From the NCBI RefSeq assembly GCF_002289575.1, contig NZ_NTGA01000015.1:87945-151944 (forward strand): a stretch of 64,000 bases of DNA. The letters are read 5' to 3'. This DNA is from Dietzia natronolimnaea. GTDB taxonomy: Bacteria; Actinomycetota; Actinomycetes; Mycobacteriales; Mycobacteriaceae. Shown in pieces: positions 15,661 through 23,242 of this stretch (positions are counted from its first letter, which is position 1; every line of letters starts with the position of its first letter). The notes under the pieces were generated by a model. It had not been told where the DNA came from, searched no databases, and saw only the letters and a program-made list of their open reading frames with translations. Both the position numbers and the translations under genes were made by a program.

Positions 15661-16521
15661 ATGTCGAGCCCCACCACCACCCCACCCGAGTTGACCGGAA
15701 AAGTCGTGCTGGTCACAGGTGCCGCCCGCGGCCAGGGCCGGGCCCACTGTGAGGCGTTCGCGGCCGTCGGATGCGACGTGATCGCCGTGGACCTGTGCCG
15801 GGATATCGAGACGGTCCCCTATCCGATGGCCGGGCCTGAGGACCTGCAGGCGACCGCCGAGGCGGTGCGGGCGCTGGGCCGGAGGTGTGTGACCGCCGAG
15901 GTCGATGTCCGCGATCTCCAAGGGATGCGCGATGCCGTTGATGCAGGGGTCGCCGAGCTGGGTGGACTCGACTTCGTGGTGGCCAACGCCGGCGTCTCAC
16001 CCGAGCCCGCCGCCTCCTGGGAACGCTCCGAGGAGGAGTGGGACGCCACCTTGGACATCAACCTCAAGGGCACCTGGGTCACCACGACGGCCGCGATCCC
16101 CCACATCCTGGCCACCGGCCGGGGCGGGTGCGTCGTGATCATCAGTTCCATGGTCGGCCTCCGCGGCGCGCCGTTCACCTCCAGCTACACCACGTCCAAG
16201 TGGGCGGTCCGGGGGCTGGCCAAGTCGCTGGCGGGCGAGCTCGGCTTCTCGGGCGTGCGATGCAACTCCCTCCACCCCGGCAACGTCCGCACCCCCATGA
16301 TCGAGAACCCGTCGATGATCGCGATGATGACCGGGGGCGAGGGCACCACGCTCGAGGACGCCGCCGAGACCTTCAGCGGGATGAACCAGTTGCCCGAACC
16401 ATGGGTGGAGGCGTCGGCGATCTCGTCGATGGCCGTCTACCTCTGCAGCGCCGCGGGAGCGGGCATCACCGGCGCCTCCATTCCCATCGACCTCGGCGGC
16501 AGCGAGAAGTTCGGGCTCTGA
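15661..16521 (+). CDS. short-chain dehydrogenase, mycofactocin-coupled type
   Basis: This 286-residue classical SDR has the cofactor motif VTGAARGQGRAHC (TGxxxGxG), NAGVS, the Ser of ISSMVG and the catalytic YTTSK (Tyr-x3-Lys). The GQGRAH sequence and AVDLCRDIE after strand 2 point to NAD(H) and to the actinobacterial group whose nicotinamide is often non-exchangeable and recycled through mycofactocin. Substrates of that group are alcohols such as carveol. GGAGG lies 10 bases before the ATG. No mycofactocin gene is in the window. A duplicated 15-bp element follows the stop codon. Confidence 0.8.
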   Translation: MSSPTTTPPELTGKVVLVTGAARGQGRAHCEAFAAVGCDVIAVDLCRDIETVPYPMAGPEDLQATAEAVRALGRRCVTAEVDVRDLQGMRDAVDAGVAELGGLDFVVANAGVSPEPAASWERSEEEWDATLDINLKGTWVTTTAAIPHILATGRGGCVVIISSMVGLRGAPFTSSYTTSKWAVRGLAKSLAGELGFSGVRCNSLHPGNVRTPMIENPSMIAMMTGGEGTTLEDAAETFSGMNQLPEPWVEASAISSMAVYLCSAAGAGITGASIPIDLGGSEKFGL

Positions 16522-16525
16522 CGTA

Positions 16526-16557
16526 CCGGAACGCGCTACGACCCGGAACGCGCTACG
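16526..16557 (+). repeat. 15-bp tandem duplication after the SDR stop
   Basis: CCGGAACGCGCTACG at 16526-16540 is repeated exactly at 16543-16557, starting 4 bases after the stop codon. A partial third copy (CCTGAACGC) follows. Confidence 0.85.
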
Positions 16558-16573
16558 CCCCTGAACGCACGGC

Positions 16574-16601
16574 GGCCCGCCTCCCGGATGAGAGGCGGGC
16601 C
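16574..16601. terminator. bidirectional hairpin terminator
   Basis: GGCCCGCCTC (16574-16583) and GAGGCGGGCC (16592-16601) form a perfect 10-bp stem with an 8-base loop. It lies between the convergent SDR gene and the 43-aa peptide gene and can serve both. Confidence 0.75.
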
Positions 16602-16652
16602 GGTGCGGTGCGCCGAGGCGCTGGGCCGGGATGAGTACCCGGCGGCGTCCGA

Positions 16653-16784
16653 TCAGGCGGACGGGGTGGGCGACACCGGGCGCGGGACGCTGACGGTCGA
16701 TCCGGTGGCGGTCCACACCAGGGTCCAGAAGATGTCGACGATGGGCTGGATGGCCTGCAGGAAGATGTCGTTGGCGCTGCTCAT
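16653..16784 (-). CDS. 43-aa amphipathic peptide, no signal
   Basis: The peptide begins MSSANDIFLQAIQPIVDIFW and continues with TLVWTATGSTVSVP. AAGGGGAC sits about 8 bases before the ATG at 16784, and a terminator lies downstream, so the ORF looks genuine despite its size. It has no signal peptide, one hydrophobic or amphipathic helix (about residues 5-28) and a Pro/Ser tail. Size, lack of signal and helix content recall the short PorA/PorH channel peptides of the mycolate outer membrane, but I see no sequence identity and this is inference. The alternative is a small regulatory membrane peptide. Confidence 0.6.
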   Translation of the reverse strand: MSSANDIFLQAIQPIVDIFWTLVWTATGSTVSVPRPVSPTPSA

Positions 16785-17122
16785 GATGTGTCCCCTTGTG
16801 TGTCGTACTTCGAGCGTACTGGCGTAGCTGGCGGTCTGGTGGTCTCGTGTGCCGCCAGCCGGGCTCAAGGGACAACCTCGAACCGGCCGCGGCGCGTGAC
16901 AACCCGTATGTCGTCGCGAACGCGTCCGACGTTACACAACCGTGACAAATGATGTCGCATCGTTGCGCTCCACCGCTGGCCAGAGCGTCGTACCTTTGTC
17001 CGCAACGGCGACCCCCGTGGCCCCGATCGAGCGCCCCCGCCACCGCTCTGTCACCGAGGATCGGTGTGATTCACCCGACGTAACCCTACCTACGCGACCG
17101 TAACCTACGGTACCGTAGGTTC
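16785..17122. other. 338-bp divergent promoter region
   Basis: No gene. It carries the promoter of the 43-aa peptide (minus strand; TACGCT is a candidate -10 just upstream of its ribosome binding site) and of the desaturase. The desaturase end holds several GTAACC(C)TAC copies and ends in a 20-bp palindrome next to the ATG. Confidence 0.55.
17102..17121. promoter_or_regulatory. 20-bp perfect palindrome, likely operator
   Basis: AACCTACGGTACCGTAGGTT is a perfect palindrome ending one base before the desaturase ATG. It covers any -10 (TACGGT) and the start of the transcript, so a bound repressor would block both initiation and ribosome entry. The size and symmetry fit a TetR-family dimer; the TetR gene at 18531 is a candidate. 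Confidence 0.7.
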
Positions 17123-18364
17123 ATGGCTATCACGGACATCCCGGAATTCGCACACCTCACCGAGGCGGATATCGAGGCCCTCGGCGAGGAACTCGAGCAG
17201 ATCCGCCAGGACATCATCGGCTCCCTCGGCGAGCGGGACGCGACCTACATCCGCAACACCATCCGCTTCCAGCGCGCCCTCGAGGTGGGATCTCGCGCGT
17301 TGCTGATGGTCGGCTCGCGCAATCGCACCGCGTGGGCCATCGGCGCCGGCGCGCTCGGGCTGTCGAAGATCATCGAGAACATGGAGCTCGGGCACAACAT
17401 CATGCACGGGCAGTGGGACTGGATGAACGACCCCGAGGTGCACTCCACCACGTGGGAGTGGGACATCGTGGGCACGTCCGAGCACTGGAAGCAGACCCAC
17501 AACTACATCCACCACAAGTACACCAACATCGTCGGCCTGGACGACGACGTCGGATACGGTGTGCTCCGCGTGACGCGCGACCAGCGCTGGCACCCGTACT
17601 TCTACGGCAACCTCGTCTACAACGCGGCCCTGGCACTGCTGTTCCAGTGGGGTGTCGGTATCCAGCACCTCGAGCTGGGCAGGGTCGCCAAGGGGCGTGA
17701 CGACCGCCCCGAGACGATGAACAAGCTCCGCGTGTTCGCGCGGAAGGCAGGACGCCAGCTCGCGAAGGACTACGTGTTCTACCCGGCACTCTCGCGCAAG
17801 GGGTGGAAGTCCACGTTGACGGCCAACCTCGCCGCCAACGGCATCCGCAACGTGTGGACCAACGCGGTGATCTTCTGCGGGCACTTCCCCGACGGCGCCG
17901 AGAAGTTCACCAAGAAGGACGTGGAGAACGAGACGCGGGCCGAGTGGTACCTGCGGCAGATGCTGGGTTCCGCCAACCTCACCGGCGGGCCGGTGATCGA
18001 CTTCCTCTCGGGCAACCTGTCGTATCAGATCGAGCACCACATCTACCCCGACATGTCCTCCAATCGACTGGCCGAGGCGTCGGTCCGCGTCCGCGAGGTG
18101 TGCCGCAAGTACGACCTGCCGTACGTGGCGGGCCCGCTGCCGGTGCAGTACTTCAAGGCGTGGCGGACCATCGCCAAGATGTCGCTGCCCGACCACATGC
18201 TGCGCCGCACGGCCGACGACGCCCCGGAAACGCACTCCGAGCGCATGTTCGCCGACCTGCCCAAACCCCTTCCCGCGCAGGAGGAGGGCCAGCGGGCCGG
18301 CCTGCAGACCGCGCTCAAGTACGCGTCCAGGCGTCGCGCCCGGAAGCTCGCCTCCGCGGCCTGA
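17123..18364 (+). CDS. membrane fatty-acid desaturase (DesA3-like)
   Basis: This 413-residue di-iron acyl-CoA desaturase has three histidine boxes: HNIMHGQWDW (HxxxH, around residue 92), HNYIHHKYTN (HxxHH) and QIEHHIYPDM (QxxHH), the third having Gln in the first position as in the linoleoyl-CoA/front-end type. Hydrophobic segments lie between boxes. It would introduce a cis double bond, with electrons from a ferredoxin-reductase partner. In Mycobacterium DesA3 sits beside such a reductase (Rv3230c), but none is present here. No ribosome binding site precedes the ATG; the palindrome abuts it. A strong terminator follows. Confidence 0.88.
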   Translation: MAITDIPEFAHLTEADIEALGEELEQIRQDIIGSLGERDATYIRNTIRFQRALEVGSRALLMVGSRNRTAWAIGAGALGLSKIIENMELGHNIMHGQWDWMNDPEVHSTTWEWDIVGTSEHWKQTHNYIHHKYTNIVGLDDDVGYGVLRVTRDQRWHPYFYGNLVYNAALALLFQWGVGIQHLELGRVAKGRDDRPETMNKLRVFARKAGRQLAKDYVFYPALSRKGWKSTLTANLAANGIRNVWTNAVIFCGHFPDGAEKFTKKDVENETRAEWYLRQMLGSANLTGGPVIDFLSGNLSYQIEHHIYPDMSSNRLAEASVRVREVCRKYDLPYVAGPLPVQYFKAWRTIAKMSLPDHMLRRTADDAPETHSERMFADLPKPLPAQEEGQRAGLQTALKYASRRRARKLASAA

Positions 18365-18384
18365 CCTGCCCGACTTATTCTCAG

Positions 18385-18416
18385 ACGCCCCGTCACCAGA
18401 ACCGGTGGCGGGGCGT
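18385..18416 (+). terminator. desaturase terminator
   Basis: ACGCCCCGTCACC (18385-18397) pairs with GGTGGCGGGGCGT (18404-18416) with one T-G wobble and a 6-base loop, followed by GCCGTTATTT. Confidence 0.8.
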
Positions 18417-18451
18417 GCCGTTATTTCGATCCAGGATCGGGATCCCGGCGA

Positions 18452-18457
18452 TAGGCT
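18452..18457 (+). promoter_or_regulatory. candidate -10 TAGGCT of the TetR gene
   Basis: TAGGCT lies 73 bases before the ATG at 18531 and after the desaturase terminator, so the regulator is probably transcribed independently. Confidence 0.4.
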
Positions 18458-18530
18458 GACCCTCTAGTCGGCCCACCCGCGCTACAGCGGTCGAGCCGAG
18501 GGACTGTGAATCACGACGACGGGAGCCACT

Positions 18531-19127
18531 ATGGAGGACCGGCGCATGCTGATCGCCGATTCGGCGATCGAGGTGGTGGCCAGGGACGGCGTCCGCGCGC
18601 TGACCCACCGCGCCGTCGACTCCGAGGCCGGACTGCCCTCGGGTTCCACCTCCTACTACTGCCGCACCCGTGCGCAGCTCCTCTCCCTCACCGTCGACCG
18701 CCTCACCTCGCTCCTGCGTGGATTCGTCGAGGTCTCCGGGATCCAGGAACTCGCCTCCTCCGACGCGGACGACGTCCTGTCGACGCTCACGCGGATGATC
18801 GAGGGACTCCTCGCCGACTACCGCGGCGAACTGGCAGCCCGCTCCGCACTCATCATGGAGCTCACCGGCAAGGACGACACCACCGATCTCGTGGCCGCCC
18901 TGCTCGACCCGAGCGACCTCACCGGGGCCCTCGACGCGGCCGGACTGCGAGACCCCGCCGCCGCATCCCTGGACCTCCTCGCGGTGTACGAGGGACTGCT
19001 CTGGGAGCGTACGGTCGGCCGTCTCGCCGACGCCGAGATCGACCGCGAGCACGACGCCGACCTCCTCGGGTCCGCGCTCTCGCGCCACGAGCACCGCGGC
19101 GGACGCCTCTTCGGCCTCCTGCGCTGA
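18531..19127 (+). CDS. TetR-family transcriptional regulator
   Basis: This 198-residue protein has an N-terminal helix-turn-helix of TetR type (about residues 5-55): AIEVVARDGVRALTHRAVDSEAG followed by STSYYCRTRAQLL, with the usual aromatic pair after the recognition helix. The C-terminal effector domain is helical and acidic. It lies directly after the desaturase in the same direction, so it may bind the palindrome at 17102. The region 19128 onward carries no gene until flp. Confidence 0.82.
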   Translation: MEDRRMLIADSAIEVVARDGVRALTHRAVDSEAGLPSGSTSYYCRTRAQLLSLTVDRLTSLLRGFVEVSGIQELASSDADDVLSTLTRMIEGLLADYRGELAARSALIMELTGKDDTTDLVAALLDPSDLTGALDAAGLRDPAAASLDLLAVYEGLLWERTVGRLADAEIDREHDADLLGSALSRHEHRGGRLFGLLR

Positions 19128-19506
19128 CCCCTGCCGCTTGCGGCACACTCCACCACCACACGCACGCCCGGACGCGGCTGCCCTCAGCCCTCAGCCCGCG
19201 CTGCCTCGCATCCTGACTTAGGTTCACCTTGCTTGCTACTTAAGGTTCTCACAGTCTAGAGTTCCCGCCCAGAAGCACAATGACATGTCAGTCAACTGCC
19301 GAGACTGCAGGATTCGTGCCTCTCTTACCCCTCCAACCGACCGTGTGCACCTGCGACGAGAATCGCTGTGCTGGTCCATGTTTCCGCTGTTTAGTTGAAC
19401 AGATGGGCTGTGCGTCTTGAATCGAGCGGGGCCGATCGCCGGTCCGCGGCGGTTTCGGACCGTGCCCGGGCGAGGCGGCGAGGCGAGCTGAGGCAATGAA
19501 TTAATC

Positions 19507-19524
19507 AGTTTGTTTTGACAAACT
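19507..19524. promoter_or_regulatory. inverted repeat over the flp -35 box
   Basis: AGTTTGT (19507-19513) and ACAAACT (19518-19524) are perfect inverted arms separated by TTTG and cover the TTGACA box. This is a plausible repressor site. Confidence 0.5.
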
Positions 19525-19542
19525 CTGTTGATGTGCCATAGT
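19515..19542 (+). promoter_or_regulatory. promoter of the Tad pilus cluster
   Basis: TTGACA (19515-19520) and CATAGT (19537-19542) are separated by 16 bases, close to the housekeeping sigma consensus, and lie 83 bases before the flp ATG. This is the strongest -35/-10 pair I can see in the window. Confidence 0.65.
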
Positions 19543-19555
19543 GATTCTCGTCACT
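19540..19555. promoter_or_regulatory. CRP/GlxR-like site at the flp promoter
   Basis: AGTGATTCTCGTCACT has the GTGA-N6-TCAC core and the same outer bases as the site at 9202-9217. It overlaps the -10 box and expected start point, a position typical of repression. Confidence 0.6.
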
Positions 19556-19624
19556 GATTCACACCGAATCGGACGCCCCCCTCCCCTCGGGTCGACCGAC
19601 CCCCGCACCAAAGGACGGTTCATC

Positions 19625-19852
19625 ATGAGCCAGGTTGCTGCATACTTCTTCACGCTCTACGCCCTCGTGAGCGACCGCTTCGAGGACCGCAAGGACCGCG
19701 GCGCTACGGCCGTCGAGTACGGGCTCATGGTTGGGCTGATCGCGGTGGCGATCATCCTGGTCGTAACCGCCCTGGGCGGCCAGCTCCAGACCCTGTTCCA
19801 GAACGTCACGGCTGCGATTCCCAACGGAACCCCGCCGCCGGCCGGCGGCTAG
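19625..19852 (+). CDS. flp: Flp-type pilin
   Basis: This 75-residue prepilin has a short basic leader ending in DRG, followed by ATAVEYGLMVGLIAVAIILV. This is the G/A-x4-EY processing site plus hydrophobic helix of Flp/Fap pilins, with Glu5 of the mature protein conserved. A Pro/Gly tail ends the protein. I chose the ATG at 19625, with AAAGGACGG upstream. It is first in the cluster and separated from tadE by a strong hairpin, so the major pilin can be made in excess. The prepilin peptidase at 26576 should process it. Confidence 0.92.
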   Translation: MSQVAAYFFTLYALVSDRFEDRKDRGATAVEYGLMVGLIAVAIILVVTALGGQLQTLFQNVTAAIPNGTPPPAGG

Positions 19853-19867
19853 AGTTCGGCGATCAGC

Positions 19868-19906
19868 CTCCGGCGCAGTGCCCCAGCACCGGGCACTGCG
19901 CCGGAG
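19868..19906 (+). terminator. intercistronic hairpin after flp
   Basis: CTCCGGCGCAGTGCCC (19868-19883) and GGGCACTGCGCCGGAG (19891-19906) form a perfect 16-bp stem with a 7-base loop, followed by CCGTCTC. There is no evident promoter before tadE, so it probably acts as a partial terminator or 3' stabiliser that raises pilin over assembly proteins. Confidence 0.8.
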
Positions 19907-19952
19907 CCGTCTCAACCCCTCCCAATCCCCCTCACCCCTCACGAGGACCGTC

Positions 19953-20339
19953 ATGACCAGATCGCTCCCCGACCGCGGAGCCGCGGCAGTGGAGTTCGCT
20001 CTGGTCGTGCCGGTCCTCCTCACTCTCGTTCTCGGAATTATCGAGTTCGGCCGCGCCTACAACATCCAGACCACGCTCTCTAACGCCGCTCGCGACGGGG
20101 TGCGAGTCATGGCGCTGCAGAACGACGTCGACGCCGCCAAGTCGGCCGCGACGAACGCCGCCACCGGGTTGGGCATCCCCGCGTCCGACGTCGTGGTGAC
20201 CCCGCTCAACTGCGCCCCCGAGGATTCGACCCCCACCGCCACGGTCACGGTCACCTACCAGTTCGAGCCGCTCAGCGGGTTCCTCCCATTGGGCGACTTG
20301 ACCCTCACCGGCACCGGGAGCATGCGATGCAACGGCTGA
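19953..20339 (+). CDS. tadE: TadE-like minor pilin
   Basis: This 128-residue protein starts with DRGAAAVEFALVVPVLLTLVLG, the class-III prepilin-like signal of TadE/pseudopilins with the conserved Glu, then a helix and a beta-rich C-terminal domain with two cysteines. GAGGA lies 7 bases before the ATG at 19953. Its 3' end overlaps the next gene by 13 bases. TadE proteins prime or cap Flp pili. Confidence 0.88.
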   Translation: MTRSLPDRGAAAVEFALVVPVLLTLVLGIIEFGRAYNIQTTLSNAARDGVRVMALQNDVDAAKSAATNAATGLGIPASDVVVTPLNCAPEDSTPTATVTVTYQFEPLSGFLPLGDLTLTGTGSMRCNG

Positions 20340-21271
20340 ATGCGATTCGGGCGCAGAGCGACAGGGGTGCGGTAAGCGTCCTCGCCGCCCTCCTCATGGT
20401 TCCCCTCATCGGCTTCGCGGCCATCTCGATCGACATCGCCGCCGTTCACTCCGACAGGCAGAAGCTACAAATGGGCGCAGATGCCGCCGCTCTGGCGATA
20501 GCCCAGGACTGCGCGCGGAGCGACTGCGGAACCTTGCGGGCCAGAACGACCGCCCGGCAGCTCGTGGACAAGAACACCTCCGCCACCGAGAGCTCGGTGT
20601 CCGTGGACCTCGTAGCCGCGGCCGGCAAGGTCACCGTCGATACCTCCGACACCCGAGACCACTGGTTCGCCCCCGTCCTGGGCATCAACGAGTCCGAGGT
20701 CGGTGCGACCAGCACCGCGGGGTGGGGCTCCCCGATCAGCGGCACGTCCGCCCTTCCGCTCGCCTTCTATGTATGTGAGTTCTGGGCGCAGACCGGCGGA
20801 GGAATCCCCTCGGACAGGATCGAGCGGACCATCGAGTTCACCAAGACCTCCAACACGGACTGCCCTGTGCCCTCGGGAAACCTGGTCCCGGGGGGGTTCG
20901 GCTGGTTGGCCCCGAACGCAGGGACGTGCCAGGCATTCACGAGGATCGGTCAGGAAGTCCAGGGGGCCCCCGGCAACAAGGGCGGCACGAGTTGCATGTC
21001 GTCCCTCCACAACAAGACGATCCTCCTCCCCTTGTTCGACGCCTACCGAGGCCAGGGCAACAACGCCTACTACCGCGTCTACGGGTACGCGGCATTCACG
21101 ATCACCGGTTACCACCTGTCCGGCGCGAACTGGAACAGCCCGTGCAGGGGAAACGAACGGTGCATCAGCGGCTACTTCACGGAGTTCCTCGATCGCTCCG
21201 ACGACTTCGAGTACGGGCCGAGCACGCAGAACCTCGGTGCCACCGCCGTCTACCTCCTCCCCGATCAGTAA
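20327..21271 (+). CDS. TadG-like pilus protein with Cys-rich extracellular domain
   Basis: This 314-residue protein has an N-terminal SDRGAVSVLAALLMVPLIGF helix, followed by SIDIAAVHSDRQKLQMGADAAAL, characteristic of TadG (putative Flp pilus-assembly) proteins. The remaining about 230 residues lack a von Willebrand A domain. They are Asn/Gly/Tyr-rich with about eight cysteines in the second half, suggesting a disulphide-stabilised extracellular domain that could be a pilus-tip adhesin. It overlaps tadE by 13 bases and is followed by cpaB after 10 bases. Confidence 0.78.
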   Translation: MQRLNAIRAQSDRGAVSVLAALLMVPLIGFAAISIDIAAVHSDRQKLQMGADAAALAIAQDCARSDCGTLRARTTARQLVDKNTSATESSVSVDLVAAAGKVTVDTSDTRDHWFAPVLGINESEVGATSTAGWGSPISGTSALPLAFYVCEFWAQTGGGIPSDRIERTIEFTKTSNTDCPVPSGNLVPGGFGWLAPNAGTCQAFTRIGQEVQGAPGNKGGTSCMSSLHNKTILLPLFDAYRGQGNNAYYRVYGYAAFTITGYHLSGANWNSPCRGNERCISGYFTEFLDRSDDFEYGPSTQNLGATAVYLLPDQ

Positions 21272-21281
21272 GTGAGTTGAC

Positions 21282-22004
21282 GTGAACCGTCGTGTCGTGG
21301 CCGTCGCCGCCGCAACCCTCCTGGCGCTGCTCGGCGCCGCCCTGTTGATCCGCTACGTCGGCGCCGCGGACGAGCGAGCGCTGGCGGACCTCCAGCCCGT
21401 GACCGTTCTGGTTGCGACCCAGTCGATCGCAGAGGGCACTCCCGCCTCCGCCCTCGGGGAATTGGTGGAGGAGCGACAGCTCCCCGCCTCCTCCGTGGGC
21501 CCGAACTCCGTCACCGATCTGCGGGAACTCGGGAGCATGGTCGCGGCGACCGACCTCGCCGCCGGTGAGCAGCTCCTGGCCGGGCGCTTCGCGTCACTGC
21601 AGTCGCTCCAGCAGTTCGGCGGCATCCCCGCACCCAAAGGTTTCCACCAGGTCACGATTCCGCTCAACTCCGCGCGAGTGGTGGGAGGGACCATCACCCC
21701 CGGCGACACGGTGGGGGTCTTCGCCTCGATCGGGGACCAGACCCATCTCATGCTGCACAAGATCCTCGTCCTGCGGGTCCAGGGCGGGTTGTCGCCGTCC
21801 GCATCCGGAGTGACCGAGTCGACCGATCCCGCCGACGCCCCTGTGCACGAAGGTGGGGTGATGGTCACCCTCGCGCTGACCGCCCCTGACGCGGAGAAGG
21901 TCGTTTACGCGGGGGAAAACGGCTCCATCTGGCTCTCGCTCGAGGACGCCGCCACGCCGGAGGACGGCACCCGCATCGTCAACCCGGGGAACGTGTACCG
22001 ATGA
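21282..22004 (+). CDS. cpaB: CpaB/RcpC-like SAF-domain pilus protein
   Basis: This 240-residue protein has one N-terminal membrane helix, an SAF domain (about residues 45-110; VLVATQSIAEGTPAS and AATDLAAGEQLL) and a beta-rich C-terminal part. CpaB acts outside the membrane in Flp pilus assembly. The start is GTG. Its stop overlaps the cpaE start by 4 bases (ATGA), so the two are coupled. Confidence 0.85.
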   Translation: MNRRVVAVAAATLLALLGAALLIRYVGAADERALADLQPVTVLVATQSIAEGTPASALGELVEERQLPASSVGPNSVTDLRELGSMVAATDLAAGEQLLAGRFASLQSLQQFGGIPAPKGFHQVTIPLNSARVVGGTITPGDTVGVFASIGDQTHLMLHKILVLRVQGGLSPSASGVTESTDPADAPVHEGGVMVTLALTAPDAEKVVYAGENGSIWLSLEDAATPEDGTRIVNPGNVYR

Positions 22005-23242
22005 ACAACATCCTCCTGGCCACCGACTTCGTCGATCTCCGCGACCGCTTCCGAGCGGCCACCGGGCAGGCGATCCCGGCGCTTCCCCCGGGCCCCCTGC
22101 CCGCGAGTCCCGCGCAATTGTTCCAACAGCTCGGCGGCGGAGACGTTCCCGAGGTCGTGGTGATCGACGAGCGTTCCGGGACAGAAGCAGCCCTGGAACT
22201 GGCCTCCAGACTGAACGCGGAATGCCCGGGTATCGCTGTGGTCCTGGCCAGCGACCGCGCCGCCGAGCTCGGCCTCGCGGCGATGCGGGCCGGCGTCAGC
22301 GACATCGTCTCCACCGAATCCGACGAGGACGAGATCCGCCACGCCCTCGACCGAGCTGACAGGGCCGCACGGCAGCGCACCCGGGTAGGACCCGGCGACC
22401 GTGACGACTCCCGCACGGGTTCCCGGTCGACGCGTGGTCGTGTGATCAGCGTGGTCTCGCCCAAGGGCGGTGTGGGCAAGACGACGATCGCCGCGAACCT
22501 TGCCGTCGGGCTGGCCCGGGCGGAACCCCATTCCACCGTCCTCGTGGACCTGGACCTGCAGTTCGGAGACGTGTCCACCGCCCTCAACCTCGCACCCGAG
22601 CACACGATCGTCGACGTGGTGCAGGGCGCGGCCGCGAGAGATTCGATGGTGCTCAAGACGTTCCTGACCCAACACGAGTCCGGACTAACCGTGGTGTGTG
22701 GACCCCACTCACCCGTAGAGGCAGACCTGGTCGGCGTCGACGAGCTCACCCACCTGTTGCAGACACTGGCGGCGGAGTTCCGCTTCGTCGTCATCGACAC
22801 CGCACCGGCGATCACGGACCACGTCCTCGCCGCGCTCGACCTGACCAACGATCTCGTCCTGGTCACCAGCATGGACGTGCCCGGCGTGCGGGGTCTACGA
22901 AAAGAGATGGACATCCTCCGCGACCTCGGGATGGCGTTCGAGCGCCGCCACGTGGTGGTCAACCTCGCCGACCCGCACTCCGGACTGACCCGATCAGATG
23001 TAGAGGCCACACTCGGCACCGGCGTCGACCTCGTGCTCCCGCGGTCCCGGGGCGCCGCGGTGTCGATCAACCAGGGTGTCCCCCTTCTCCAGAGTGACGT
23101 CCGCGATCCCGCGGCCAAGAAGCTGCGGCGCCTGGTGGACCGCTTCGCTCCGGCCCCGAAGAAGGAACCCCGCCCCTCACGGGAGAAGGCCGGGTCCCGA
23201 TTCGGCGGCCGCCACCGTCTGCAGAGGAAGGGCGCACAATGA
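22001..23242 (+). CDS. cpaE: CpaE/TadZ pilus-localising ATPase
   Basis: This 413-residue protein has an N-terminal receiver-like pseudo-domain (about 1-115), a linker and a MinD/ParA-type ATPase with the deviant Walker A SPKGGVGKTT (Lys160). LVDLDLQFGD and FVVIDTAPAITD are the switch motifs. TadZ proteins set the polar site of the pilus machine. The basic C-terminal tail is variable. It overlaps cpaB and cpaF by 4 bases each. Confidence 0.9.
   Translation: MNNILLATDFVDLRDRFRAATGQAIPALPPGPLPASPAQLFQQLGGGDVPEVVVIDERSGTEAALELASRLNAECPGIAVVLASDRAAELGLAAMRAGVSDIVSTESDEDEIRHALDRADRAARQRTRVGPGDRDDSRTGSRSTRGRVISVVSPKGGVGKTTIAANLAVGLARAEPHSTVLVDLDLQFGDVSTALNLAPEHTIVDVVQGAAARDSMVLKTFLTQHESGLTVVCGPHSPVEADLVGVDELTHLLQTLAAEFRFVVIDTAPAITDHVLAALDLTNDLVLVTSMDVPGVRGLRKEMDILRDLGMAFERRHVVVNLADPHSGLTRSDVEATLGTGVDLVLPRSRGAAVSINQGVPLLQSDVRDPAAKKLRRLVDRFAPAPKKEPRPSREKAGSRFGGRHRLQRKGAQ

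Larger units (their letters stand above)
19128..19624. other. 497-bp region upstream of the Tad pilus cluster
   Basis: No credible gene; the open frames here lack coding character. Bases 19210-19400 are A+T-richer than the surroundings. The right end holds a strong promoter (TTGACA/CATAGT), a 7-bp inverted repeat over the -35 and a CRP/GlxR-like site. A long untranslated leader or small RNA cannot be excluded. Confidence 0.5.

Noticed and set aside
19219..19237. Possible iron box (IdeR/DtxR) TTAGGTTCACCTTGCTTGC
   Set aside because: Only about 12 of 19 positions fit the consensus and the second half-site is poor; no iron gene is adjacent.
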